Source: Flammeovirga pacifica (GTDB lineage Bacteria > Bacteroidota > Bacteroidia > Cytophagales > Flammeovirgaceae). Taken from it: 64,000 bases of DNA. This document shows, one piece after another, positions 41,390 through 50,275 of this stretch (positions within the stretch are counted from its first letter, which is position 1; each line of letters starts with the position of its first letter). The stretch spans positions 3,143,490 to 3,207,489 of the forward strand of contig NZ_JRYR02000001.1 of assembly GCF_000807855.2 (NCBI RefSeq). Reading direction: 5' to 3'. The notes under the pieces were generated by a model, which worked only from the letters and a program-made list of their open reading frames with translations, was not told where the DNA came from and searched no databases. Position numbers and translations under genes: made by a program.

Positions 41390-42532
41390 TTACTTTTTAC
41401 CTAATTTACTCTTTTTAATCGCCTCCTCATAAACATCTACATATAAAGGGCATACCTTTTCGATAGAGAATTGTTGTGCTTGTGTTAAAGCATTCTCTTT
41501 ATAATAAGGTAAATTTTTATCATCTAGAATATGAAGTGCATTTTTGGCCATGTCTTCCACATCACCAATTTCAGACATCATACCTGTTAAACCATGGATA
41601 TTTACTTCAGGAATACCACCTGCATTCGAAGAAACTACAGGTACTTGGCACGCCATTGCTTCTAGTGCTGCCAAACCAAAACTTTCCTTTTCAGAGGGCA
41701 TCAAATATAAATCTGCCACCGATAGAATTTCTTCTACTTCGGCAATTTTACCCAAGAAACGTACGTCTGCACATGTTCTTAACTCTGCACATTTCTCTTC
41801 TAACTTTACTCTTTCGGGACCATCACCTACCATTAAAAGTTTACAAGGGATCTTTTCTCTCACTCTTTTAAATACTTCTAAGGCATCGTCTGCTCTTTTT
41901 ACTTCACGCATATTCGAAACGTGAACTAATAGCTTTTCTCCATCAGGACAAATAGCCGTCTTAAAATGGTCTTTTTTATGCTTATTAAAACGGGATAAAT
42001 CAACAAAGTTAGGAATAACTTTAATGTCTGTAGTTAAATCAAAATACTCATAAGTTTCTGCCTTTAAGCTTTCTGATACAGACGTTACACAATCCGATTC
42101 ATCAATAGAAAAAGACACAACAGGGCCAAATGTCTCATCTTTACCAACAAGAGTAACATCAGTACCATGTAGTGTTGTTACTACAGGCATATTGATACCT
42201 TTCTTAGCTAAGATTTGTTTAGCGGTATAAGCTGCAGAGGCATGAGGTATAGCATAGTGCGCATGTAAAACATCTAAGTTTTCTGCTTGTGCTACTTCTA
42301 CCATTTTACTTGTGAGTGCCAATTCATATGGAGGGTACTTAAAGAGAGGATACGTTCTGATATCTACTTTATGATAATATATATTTTCATCAAAAAAGTT
42401 TAAACGGGTAGGTTGTTCATAAGTTATAAAATGAACTTCATGACCTAGTTGAGATGCCAAACATTTTCCTAATTCTGTAGCTACCACTCCACTACCTCCG
42501 TAGGTTGGATAACATATGATACCGATTTTCAC
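41390..42532 (-). CDS. bshA: N-acetyl-alpha-D-glucosaminyl L-malate synthase (bacillithiol)
   Basis: This 380-residue GT4 glycosyltransferase opens with MKIGIICYPTYGGSGVVATELG, here quoted in part as IICYPTYGGSGVVATELG, the signature of BshA. HAHYAIPHA and the C-terminal EKESFGLAALEAMACQVP nucleotide-sugar loop also fit. It couples UDP-GlcNAc to L-malate, the first step of bacillithiol synthesis, the main low-molecular-weight thiol of many Firmicutes and Bacteroidota. The upstream gene, 22 bases away, encodes the bacillithiol-linked thioredoxin-like YtxJ, which supports the call. bshB and bshC are not in the window. Confidence 0.95.
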   Translation of the reverse strand: MKIGIICYPTYGGSGVVATELGKCLASQLGHEVHFITYEQPTRLNFFDENIYYHKVDIRTYPLFKYPPYELALTSKMVEVAQAENLDVLHAHYAIPHASAAYTAKQILAKKGINMPVVTTLHGTDVTLVGKDETFGPVVSFSIDESDCVTSVSESLKAETYEYFDLTTDIKVIPNFVDLSRFNKHKKDHFKTAICPDGEKLLVHVSNMREVKRADDALEVFKRVREKIPCKLLMVGDGPERVKLEEKCAELRTCADVRFLGKIAEVEEILSVADLYLMPSEKESFGLAALEAMACQVPVVSSNAGGIPEVNIHGLTGMMSEIGDVEDMAKNALHILDDKNLPYYKENALTQAQQFSIEKVCPLYVDVYEEAIKKSKLGKK

Positions 42533-42554
42533 AGGTTAATAATTTTAATTATAA

Positions 42555-42878
42555 TTAGGCAACAACTTCTTTATAAGAGATCCCCATATGAGAGGCAGAA
42601 TACACCACTTTACCGTTTTCAAAAACAATTACTTGAGGAGATTGATGCTCCACCCCAAATTTTTCAGCAATTGCATTAGAAATAGGTCTGTATTGGATAA
42701 GATCTAAATAATAAGGAGTTACATTATTACCTTCTTCCCAAGAGCGTTCTAATCTATTCAATGCCATAGAACTAATCGAGCATCGTGTAGAATGTTTTAG
42801 AATCATGACTCTTTGATTATGAGACTCTTCTATAATTTGATCTAACTGATCTAACTCGTTTAATGTTTTCCAGTTCAT
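42555..42878 (-). CDS. ytxJ: Bacillithiol system redox-active protein YtxJ
   Basis: The start at the ATG at 42878 gives 107 residues, the usual YtxJ length. The longer frame to 42968 adds 30 basic, non-conserved residues. The thioredoxin-like fold (DUF2847) shows WKTLNELDQLDQIIEES, then the monothiol active site in LKHSTRCSISSMAL, where only one Cys is kept (CxxS type). VEHQSPQVIVFENGKVV forms the cis-Pro strand. YtxJ-like proteins are thought to remove bacillithiol from modified proteins, as bacilliredoxins do. It precedes bshA by 22 bases in one operon. Confidence 0.9.
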   Translation of the reverse strand: MNWKTLNELDQLDQIIEESHNQRVMILKHSTRCSISSMALNRLERSWEEGNNVTPYYLDLIQYRPISNAIAEKFGVEHQSPQVIVFENGKVVYSASHMGISYKEVVA

Positions 42879-43088
42879 TGTAGTACTTAAAGTTCGTTTA
42901 AACAACAGTCGCAATGTAGTTAAAAATTTATAGAAACTCCTACCTTTTTCATCAATTTGATGATGCAATAAAGGAATCTTCCTTTTGGAAATACATCCTT
43001 TTTTATAACTTATGATGTATTTGAATTAATAATTGTAAAAGTTCAATCACAATTTTTTTATCTATCAACAAGACTTCTCCTCTTTTAT

Positions 43089-43412
43089 ATGAAATATTTT
43101 TTAAAAGCATTAACTGAGTATAGTAACTTTTCTGACCGTACAAGAAGAAAAGAGTTTTGGATGTATACCCTATTCAGAATATTATTTGAATTACTCTTTT
43201 GTATGATTGCTGTTTACACTAGAACTTGGGCGATATATGCTATTGCACATGTGTTTATTCTTCTTCCAAGTATATCCATTTCTGTAAGAAGAATGCATGA
43301 TACAGGTAGAAGTGGATGGTTTATTTTTGTCCCAATCATGAACATTATCTACCCTTTTATTGATAGTCAAAAAGGAGAAAACAAATATGGTCCTAATCCA
43401 AAAGGTCTTTAA
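43089..43412 (+). CDS. DUF805 family membrane protein
   Basis: The 107 residues begin with YFLKALTEYSNFSDRTRRKEFW, the conserved DUF805 entry motif, here shortened to FSDRTRRKEFW. Three membrane helices follow with VRRMHDTGRSGWF between them, the second family hallmark. It ends in NKYGPNPKG. The family is widespread and uncharacterised; an inner-membrane position is clear. It is a single gene with a long terminator. Confidence 0.92.
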   Translation: MKYFLKALTEYSNFSDRTRRKEFWMYTLFRILFELLFCMIAVYTRTWAIYAIAHVFILLPSISISVRRMHDTGRSGWFIFVPIMNIIYPFIDSQKGENKYGPNPKGL

Positions 43413-43415
43413 AAA

Positions 43416-43462
43416 AATAACCCCTTCTTACCTCTAAAATGGATAAGAAGGGGTTATTTTGA
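43416..43462. terminator. Bidirectional terminator after the DUF805 gene
   Basis: AATAACCCCTTCTTA and TAAGAAGGGGTTATT form a 15-bp stem with a 13-base loop and T or A tracts on both sides. Confidence 0.88.
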
Positions 43463-43475
43463 TAGATAACTTTTG

Positions 43476-43574
43476 TTACTTTTCTAACATCAATTGCAGT
43501 TCATCTCCATAGGTAATAGCAGCATGTTGAAGAGTAAATTGATGATAAGGTTTTCCTTTGGTCATTTTATTCAT
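43476..43574 (-). CDS. Possible small protein, 32 residues
   Basis: An ATG-to-TAA frame of 32 codons begins 9 bases after the stop of the membrane protein gene and ends just before the terminator. It is composed like a coding segment (KGKPYHQFTLQHAAITYG, then DELQLMLEK). It may be a small gene in the same operon or the remnant of a larger one. No family is recognised. Confidence 0.35.
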   Translation of the reverse strand: MNKMTKGKPYHQFTLQHAAITYGDELQLMLEK

Positions 43575-43583
43575 AATTGTACA

Positions 43584-44684
43584 TCAATCGCTTTTTTTAT
43601 GTAGCCCTTTTTCTCTTAATTTTCTTTTCTCAGCCAATTCGTCTTGCTTTTGTTTTTCCCACATTTGTTCTCTCACCTGCCATTGCTTCACCGCTACTCT
43701 TTCAATTACCTCTTCTAAAACTTTATTCGTTAATTCTGCAACGAGTTGAGAATCCTCGTTTTTATCTTTAGAGAATAGAGCACCTTCAATTACTTGATAG
43801 ACGACATCTTTAAGTACTTCTTCATTTTTTTCTGAAGAGATGTCTTTTAATATATCATTGACTACATTATTTACGATATCAGATATAGCTCCCTCTAATC
43901 TTCCTGCAGCATAATTTCCTACGACCGGTATCAGTTTTATATCATTTATTTCTTGATTCTCCTTTACCGCATCTTCAATCAGCACATCAACGTATCCTTT
44001 TAAATCTTCTTCTCTTTCTATGTGAACTTTTCTTACAACATTCATCACTTTTGAAGAGACCAAATGAGAAATACTATCATGATAGGGTTTAACCACATCA
44101 TTTAAAAATTTATTATTTCCATATTCTCCTGTATTCACTTCATCTTTCACTCCCTCTAAAACATTAATAACAACAGCATCAGATATTTCTTCTACCACAA
44201 TTTCTTTAATATGAAGTATTGTTCGGTATATGCCTAAATTTTCTAAGTTGATAATCTCGTTACTATGCCAACGAAACAACATGGCAAAAATCCTTAATAA
44301 ACGGAAAAAGTGCATTCCTGGAAAACTACCAATCAAATCATAAAAGTGAATAAAAGGATAGAAATACCATTTTGCATAGGTTTTAAGTCGATAAGCTTCA
44401 CGCCATGAAAATAAAAATTCCATCAGATAGAAGCACATAAACCCTATTTCAATGATATAGAAATTATCGAATATATAATCTTGATATAAAAATGCAGGAT
44501 ATGGTATGAGATAAAATAAGGTATCTCTTACAATCTCGGTCTCAAAAAGAGAATTAAAAACCATCCACAAGAGGTGAAAAATTATGATGTTCAACATGAT
44601 AATGTCGCGCACCAAACGTTTGTATTCTTGCTTGTCTAACTTATCGTAGTTAAAATGCTTTTTGATACTTAGAAAAATATTCAT
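43584..44684 (-). CDS. Voltage-sensor-like membrane protein with long helical tail
   Basis: The start at the ATG at 44684 gives 366 residues; the 12 residues of the longer frame are not convincing. Four hydrophobic helices lie at about 35-150, and the fourth ends in FFRLLRIFAMLFRWH, with Arg spaced every third or fourth residue like an S4 voltage sensor. No pore helix pair or selectivity filter follows. Instead there is a cytoplasmic, amphipathic tail of more than 200 residues with repeated EEISDAVVINVLEGVKDEV and VVNDILKDISSEK units. It resembles proteins annotated as ion-transporter-like in marine Bacteroidota. The function is unknown. Confidence 0.75.
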   Translation of the reverse strand: MNIFLSIKKHFNYDKLDKQEYKRLVRDIIMLNIIIFHLLWMVFNSLFETEIVRDTLFYLIPYPAFLYQDYIFDNFYIIEIGFMCFYLMEFLFSWREAYRLKTYAKWYFYPFIHFYDLIGSFPGMHFFRLLRIFAMLFRWHSNEIINLENLGIYRTILHIKEIVVEEISDAVVINVLEGVKDEVNTGEYGNNKFLNDVVKPYHDSISHLVSSKVMNVVRKVHIEREEDLKGYVDVLIEDAVKENQEINDIKLIPVVGNYAAGRLEGAISDIVNNVVNDILKDISSEKNEEVLKDVVYQVIEGALFSKDKNEDSQLVAELTNKVLEEVIERVAVKQWQVREQMWEKQKQDELAEKRKLREKGLHKKSD

Positions 44685-44889
44685 TCTAAAAATTTTGATT
44701 ATTCTTAAGCAAAATACCAATAATTATGGATACCTATAGAAATTCAATTATTAAGAATCTATAATATCTGAAGTTCTTTAAGAATTCTAATTTTTTTAGC
44801 TTCATTGCTGTGTATTATAAAGTGTTTCACCCTATATTAGTTAAGTAAAAACTTACTATAACCTATTCGATTACCAACCAATAATCAAC

Positions 44890-45768
44890 ATGTACAACGA
44901 ACCAATGTTAAGAGACAATGCACTCCAAGGAAAAAACTATATAGTTACTGGAGGAGCTACAGGCTTGGGTAAGTCTATGACGAAATATTTTCTTGAACTC
45001 GGTGCTAATGTTACCATTTGTAGTCGTAAAGAAGAAAAGCTCAAAGAGGCTGCAGATGAATTAGAAGAACAGACGGGTAAAAGACCATTCTATGTAGTCT
45101 GTGATGTTAGAAAATATGATCAGATAGAAAATGTTATTGAGGAGGCTTCTCAAAAATTTGGACAAATTAATGGCCTTTTGAACAATGCAGCCGGTAATTT
45201 TATTAGTCCTACAGAACGTCTTAGTCATAAAGCTTTTGATACAATAGTAGACATTGTTTTAAAAGGAACATATTACTTTACTTTAGCCATAGGAAAATAT
45301 TGGATAGCCAACGGTATCAAAGGGGTAATGCTAAATATTGTCACTACTTATGCTTCCACAGGTTCGGGATTTGTGGTTCCTTCAGCATGTTCAAAAGCTG
45401 GAGTATTAGCACTCACTAGATCATTAGCTGTAGAATGGGCAAAATATGGCATTCGTGCCAATGCGATTGCTCCAGGGCCATTTCCAACAAAAGGTGCATG
45501 GGATAGATTATTCCCTGAAAATATTAGAGAGCAATTTGATGAGGCTGGAAAAGTACCAGTAGGTCGCGTGGGAGAACATCAAGAGTTGGCCAATTTAGCT
45601 GCTTATTTAATGTCTGATTTCTCTGCTTATATGAATGGAGAAGTGGTTACCATAGATGGTGGTGAATGGCTAAAAGGTGCTGGAGAGTTTAACCATTTAG
45701 ATGCCATACCTTCTCCTGTTTGGGATGATATTGCTTCGTCAATTCGACAATCAAATAAAAAGAAGTAA
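44890..45768 (+). CDS. SDR oxidoreductase resembling 2,4-dienoyl-CoA reductase
   Basis: This 292-residue classical SDR has the cofactor loop TGGATGLGKSM (about 20-30), NNAAG (about 100) and Asp in VCDVRKYD. The active-site stretch GSGFVVPSACSKAGV lacks the Tyr of most SDRs. It closely matches the sequence I recall from mitochondrial 2,4-dienoyl-CoA reductase (DECR), including PGPFPTKGAWDRL after it. Enzymes of this type use NADPH to reduce dienoyl-CoA during breakdown of unsaturated fatty acids. It is a single gene closed by a strong terminator. Another acyl-CoA-type reductase remains possible. Confidence 0.9.
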   Translation: MYNEPMLRDNALQGKNYIVTGGATGLGKSMTKYFLELGANVTICSRKEEKLKEAADELEEQTGKRPFYVVCDVRKYDQIENVIEEASQKFGQINGLLNNAAGNFISPTERLSHKAFDTIVDIVLKGTYYFTLAIGKYWIANGIKGVMLNIVTTYASTGSGFVVPSACSKAGVLALTRSLAVEWAKYGIRANAIAPGPFPTKGAWDRLFPENIREQFDEAGKVPVGRVGEHQELANLAAYLMSDFSAYMNGEVVTIDGGEWLKGAGEFNHLDAIPSPVWDDIASSIRQSNKKK

Positions 45769-45855
45769 ACTACTCAATACGGCATTTCAATAATACCGTC
45801 TCAATAAAAAATAATTACCTGAGTTTAATGAATTTTCATCATACTTAGATAAAGT

Positions 45856-45903
45856 AAAAAGCGAGGCTAACTCATTTTAAAATAAGTTAGCCTCGCTTTT
45901 TTA
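45856..45903. terminator. Bidirectional terminator between the SDR and SPOR-lipoprotein genes
   Basis: AAAAGCGAGGCTAACT and AGTTAGCCTCGCTTTT form a perfect 16-bp stem with T tracts on both strands. Confidence 0.9.
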
Positions 45904-45922
45904 TTCTCTCAGAATTTAATGA

Positions 45923-46510
45923 TTAATCCTCATTTTCTTCATTATCTTCTAATTCAGATGCATTTTTTCTTTCCTCCGCTTTTGATATTCTAGCTTGCAC
46001 ATCATCCACATTCATTTTTTCTTTTATCAAAAATGATGTTCTGTACTTTCTTTTAATTTTAGTATGCTCTGCGTGGGCAGTTAATCTATCGTAATAGTAA
46101 CCCGCTTTCACCTTGTAATTTGGTTGTTCAAAAGTAAGTTCTACTTCATAATTACCAAAACGTTCTTTTAGATTATATACCACATCTTCTGCTCTAGCTC
46201 TATTGCTACCAGAATATACCATGATTCTATAAATAGGGATTCCTCCTAGATCTCTTGATGCAAGGTCTCCAAGAATGGTATTCACTTCTTCGTTTACATC
46301 ACCCGTAGGTAAGGTATTTGAAGTAACTGTTTCTTCTATATCCTGGGGTTTTGATACTTCTTCTACATGTTCTGGAACAGGCATGTATGAAGCAAAATCT
46401 GTATTTGTGATTACAGTCGATGAAGAAGATGATGATGTTGTTTGAGAGGGTTTACAAGCTACAGCTCCCAAAAATAAACTCACTATTAAAAATCGTAAGA
46501 GTAACTTCAT
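45923..46510 (-). CDS. SPOR-domain lipoprotein
   Basis: The 195 residues start with a lipoprotein signal (MKLLLRFLIVSLFLGAVAC). A Ser/Thr-rich linker follows, then a SPOR-like domain (about 92-165, IYRIMVYSGSNRARAEDVV and KVKAGYYYDRLTAHAEHTK) and an acidic end (ELEDNEENED). SPOR domains bind denuded peptidoglycan at the septum or envelope. The gene follows secA by 151 bases, separated by two hairpins, and is closed by a strong terminator. The domain call is good; the role is inferred. Confidence 0.8.
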   Translation of the reverse strand: MKLLLRFLIVSLFLGAVACKPSQTTSSSSSSTVITNTDFASYMPVPEHVEEVSKPQDIEETVTSNTLPTGDVNEEVNTILGDLASRDLGGIPIYRIMVYSGSNRARAEDVVYNLKERFGNYEVELTFEQPNYKVKAGYYYDRLTAHAEHTKIKRKYRTSFLIKEKMNVDDVQARISKAEERKNASELEDNEENED

Positions 46511-46565
46511 AATAAAGATTTAGATAATATACAGCTCCAAATGGAGGTTGCTATTTGTAAGAACA

Positions 46566-46641
46566 GGAATGATACAACTAAATGTAGTCATATCATTCCT
46601 GAATACCCTTCAAAAAGGAGACTCCTTTTCATTTAAGGGTT
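46566..46641 (-). other. Two hairpins in the secA to SPOR-lipoprotein spacer
   Basis: In the direction of transcription the first is ACCCTT/AAGGGT around AAAAGGAG-T-CTCCTTTT (46605-46640). The second is GGAATGATA/TATCATTCC (46566-46574 with 46591-46599). The first ends in a T-rich stretch and may partly terminate secA transcription. Confidence 0.5.
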
Positions 46642-46661
46642 AAATATATTTACTTAATTGA

Positions 46662-49600
46662 CTATGATTCTAAGATCACGCAATTACCGTTTTCTATATC
46701 TGCCTCAACAGTTTTGTATTTCACCCCTTCTTTCACCGTACCGTTTTGATATTTCACATTAACACGATCGTTTCTAGAATAGGTTTTATCACTGTTTCTT
46801 GGTTTTACAACTTCGACAGGAGCTCTTGGTGCTTGGGGTGCACCTTGACCTTGAGGAATCTGAGGTTTAGGATCATTTCCTAAAGAAGAACCTGCATCAG
46901 CTTTTGACGCTGTTACTTGTGGTTCTGGTCTTCTTTGTTGTTGAGGAGCCGCAGGCATTGGAGGTTGTTCCTGAACAGGAATTCTCGCCTTCGATAAGAA
47001 TGAAATAATTTCATCATTCACCTCAGCAATAAACGATTTAAACAAATTGAATGACTCAAACTTGTAAATCAATAATGGATCTTTCTGCTCGTGAACTGCA
47101 TTTTGAACTTGTTGTTTCAACTCATCCATTTCTCTTAAGTGATCTTTCCATAAATGGTCAATCACTGCAAGAGTAGCACTTTGAGCCAATGCCGTTCCTA
47201 CTTCATCTCCATCAGACTCTAAAGCGTTGTCTAAGTTCACATTGATTTGGAACATTCTATGGCCATCTGTAAATGGCATTACAATGTTTTCTACCACTCC
47301 ACCTCTTTCTTCTTTTACTTTTTCGAAGATAGGTTTTGCTTTTTCCCAAATCGATTGATTTTTAGACTTATAATGTTCTAAAGCCTCTTTGTATAATTCT
47401 TGTGTTAAATGTTCTTCATTTAACTCATGGAATCCATCTTGATTTATTTCAGTAGATACACCTAAAACTTTTAATGCATCTAATTTAAAACCTTCGTAGT
47501 TACCTACATGAGTTTCTGCAATATTACCACAAACATCAAAGAAAGTGTTCATGATATCTACTTGAAGACGATCTCCAAATAAAGCATTTCTACGACGACG
47601 GTAGATCACTTCTCTTTGGTAGTTCATCACATCATCATACTCTAATAGACGCTTACGAATAGCAAAGTTGTTTTCCTCTACTTTTCTTTGAGCTCTTTCG
47701 ATTGACTTAGTAATCATTGAGTGCTGAATTACTTCACCTTCCTCAAGACCTAATCTATCCATTACTGATGCTATACGCTCTGAACCGAATAAACGCATCA
47801 AGTTATCTTCTAAAGAAACAAAGAATTGCGTTGATCCTGGATCACCTTGACGACCAGAACGACCTCTTAACTGACGGTCTACACGACGAGATTCGTGTCT
47901 TGAAGTACCAATAATAGCTAAACCACCTGCACCTTTTACTTCTGCTGGTAATTTAATATCAGTACCACGACCGGCCATGTTGGTTGCAATAGTTACGGCA
48001 CCTGACTGACCCGCTTTTGCTACTACCTCTGCTTCACGACCATGTTGCTTGGCATTCAATATTTGGTGATCAATACCTCTCATTTTTAATAAACGAGACA
48101 TAATTTCAGAGTTTTCTACCGAAGTAGTACCCACCAATACTGGACGACCTTGCTCCACTAATTTAAGAACTTCTTCTGCTACTGCATTGAATTTTTCTCG
48201 TACAGTTTTATACACAAAGTCCTCTCTATCATCACGAATAATTGGACGGTGAGTTGGTACAGTGACTACGTCTAATTCGTAGATTTCCCAGAATTCACCT
48301 GCTTCAGTAATTGCCGTACCCGTCATACCAGTTAATTTATGGTACATACGGAAGTAGTTTTGAAGTGTTACTGTCGCATAAGTTTGAGTAGCATCTTCAA
48401 TTTTTACATTTTCTTTCGCTTCCAATGCTTGGTGAAGACCATCTGAATAACGACGACCTTCCATGACACGACCTGTTTGCTCATCAACAATTTTCACTTT
48501 ATTGTCGACCAAGATATAATCGATATCTTTTTCGAATAAAGTATATGCTTTAAGCAATTGTTTCATTAAGTGAATACGTTGAGATTTCGTATCGAAGTCA
48601 GCAATCAAAGCATCTTTAGCTTCGATTTTTTCTTCGTCTGATTTCTCAGGGTCGTTTTCAATTTTACCAATACCTGTTGCCAAGTCTGGAAGTACAAAGA
48701 AGTCAGGGGAGTTATGGCCAGTAACGGTTTTGATACCATTCTCTGTTAACTCTACACTGTTGTTCTTTTCCTCAATTACAAATAACAATGGCTCATCAGC
48801 TTCTGGCATGCGGCGGTTATTATCCTGCATGTATTCACCTTCTACTTTTTGTAGCAATTGTTTCATTCCTTCTTCACCAAGGAATTTGATTAGAGGTTTA
48901 TATTTTGGAAGTGATCTATGCACTCTTAGTAATTGTAAACCACCTTGAGTCTTATCTCCTTCTTTAATTAATTTTTTTGCTTCGTTCAACATTTTTTGAG
49001 CCTGCTTACGTTGCTCATCAACTAATGTTTGAACTTTAGGTCTTAACTCTGCAAACTCTTCTTGTTGATCTCCTTTTGGTACAGGACCTGAGATAATCAA
49101 TGGAGTTCTAGCATCATCAATAAGAACGGAGTCAACCTCATCAATCATTGCAAAGTGATGTTCTCTTTGCACAAGATCGTCCTTATCTCTAGCCATATTA
49201 TCACGTAGGTAATCGAAACCAAATTCGTTATTTGTACCATAAGTGATGTCTGCACGGTAAGCTTTTCTTCTTGAGTCTGAGTTAGGTTGATGCTTATCAA
49301 TACAATCTACAGATAACCCGTGGAACTGGAATAAAGGAGCATTCCATTCTGAGTCACGCTTTGCAAGATAGTCGTTGACAGTTACAACATGCACACCTCG
49401 TTTTGCTAAAGCATTTAAGTAAGCAGGTAATGTACCTACGAGTGTTTTACCTTCACCCGTCATCATTTCACCTACTTTTCCTTGATGAAGGAAGATACCA
49501 CCCAATAATTGTACATCGTAGTGGATCATATTCCATTCTACTTCAGTACCAGCAGCTAACCACTTGTTTGCCCAAGTTGCTTTTTCCCCATCAATAGTTA

Positions 49601-50048
49601 CATTCTCATATTTTGCCGCCATTTCACGGTCATAATCTGAAGCAGTAACTACTATTGATTTATTTTCTGTATATCTACGACCTGTTTCTTTTACCACTGC
49701 AAAAGCTTGCGGTAAAAGGTCCAATAGAATTTCTTCTAACTTATCGTTACGGTCTTTCTTTAATTTATCGATATCCTTGAAAGCCTTGTCTTTAAAAGCC
49801 AAATCTAACTTAGGATCATTATCAACAGACTGCTTTAACTCATCAATTTGAACATCAATATCATTTAGCCCTTTTTCGATATAATCAATGAAATAAGCGG
49901 TTTTACCTCTTAATTCATCATCAGAAATACTTTGAAGCTTTTGATATTCTGTATTAATCTTTTCAATATAAGGGGTAATTTTCTTAAGGTCCCTTTCTGA
50001 TTTTGTACCAAAAACCTTTGAAAATACTTTGGTTATTGATTCTAACAT
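46662..50048 (-). CDS. secA: SecA preprotein translocase ATPase
   Basis: The 1128 residues are a complete SecA of the long Bacteroidota form. Walker A is MTGEGKTLVGT (near 195), then NEFGFDYLRDNMA, the DEAD-type Walker B AMIDEVDSVLIDDARTP and the second helicase domain with TNMAGRGTDI and RGRSGRQGDPG. The helical scaffold and wing domains follow. The C-terminal linker is Pro/Gln-rich and lacks the Cys-rich zinc tail of E. coli SecA, ending instead in a basic and then acidic domain. It drives unfolded proteins through SecYEG with ATP. A perfect -7 box lies at 50116-50123. Confidence 0.98.
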   Translation of the reverse strand: MLESITKVFSKVFGTKSERDLKKITPYIEKINTEYQKLQSISDDELRGKTAYFIDYIEKGLNDIDVQIDELKQSVDNDPKLDLAFKDKAFKDIDKLKKDRNDKLEEILLDLLPQAFAVVKETGRRYTENKSIVVTASDYDREMAAKYENVTIDGEKATWANKWLAAGTEVEWNMIHYDVQLLGGIFLHQGKVGEMMTGEGKTLVGTLPAYLNALAKRGVHVVTVNDYLAKRDSEWNAPLFQFHGLSVDCIDKHQPNSDSRRKAYRADITYGTNNEFGFDYLRDNMARDKDDLVQREHHFAMIDEVDSVLIDDARTPLIISGPVPKGDQQEEFAELRPKVQTLVDEQRKQAQKMLNEAKKLIKEGDKTQGGLQLLRVHRSLPKYKPLIKFLGEEGMKQLLQKVEGEYMQDNNRRMPEADEPLLFVIEEKNNSVELTENGIKTVTGHNSPDFFVLPDLATGIGKIENDPEKSDEEKIEAKDALIADFDTKSQRIHLMKQLLKAYTLFEKDIDYILVDNKVKIVDEQTGRVMEGRRYSDGLHQALEAKENVKIEDATQTYATVTLQNYFRMYHKLTGMTGTAITEAGEFWEIYELDVVTVPTHRPIIRDDREDFVYKTVREKFNAVAEEVLKLVEQGRPVLVGTTSVENSEIMSRLLKMRGIDHQILNAKQHGREAEVVAKAGQSGAVTIATNMAGRGTDIKLPAEVKGAGGLAIIGTSRHESRRVDRQLRGRSGRQGDPGSTQFFVSLEDNLMRLFGSERIASVMDRLGLEEGEVIQHSMITKSIERAQRKVEENNFAIRKRLLEYDDVMNYQREVIYRRRRNALFGDRLQVDIMNTFFDVCGNIAETHVGNYEGFKLDALKVLGVSTEINQDGFHELNEEHLTQELYKEALEHYKSKNQSIWEKAKPIFEKVKEERGGVVENIVMPFTDGHRMFQINVNLDNALESDGDEVGTALAQSATLAVIDHLWKDHLREMDELKQQVQNAVHEQKDPLLIYKFESFNLFKSFIAEVNDEIISFLSKARIPVQEQPPMPAAPQQQRRPEPQVTASKADAGSSLGNDPKPQIPQGQGAPQAPRAPVEVVKPRNSDKTYSRNDRVNVKYQNGTVKEGVKYKTVEADIENGNCVILES

Positions 50049-50115
50049 ATATGTTTTTTAAAAATGTGTAATCTTATAGAATTGACAATCTATTATAGGG
50101 AATAGATAATCGAAA

Positions 50116-50123
50116 CAAATTTA
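50116..50123 (-). promoter_or_regulatory. Promoter -7 box (TAAATTTG) of secA
   Basis: This is a perfect TAnnTTTG match on the minus strand, about 67 bases before the secA ATG. Confidence 0.6.
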
Positions 50124-50200
50124 ATGTAATTAAACGATATTCAATAAATAGATGATAGAAGATATATGTGATTATTCACATTTTTTGCTACTAAATAAAA

Positions 50201-50239
50201 AAAACCGAAGAAATTATTCCTATTTCTTCGGTTTTTATC
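50201..50239 (-). terminator. Intrinsic terminator of the FKBP-lipoprotein cluster
   Basis: AAACCGAAGAAAT and ATTTCTTCGGTTT form a 13-bp stem with a T run on the minus strand. Confidence 0.85.
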
Positions 50240-50275
50240 TATGACTACAAGTTATAAGTCTTCCGTTCAGAATTC

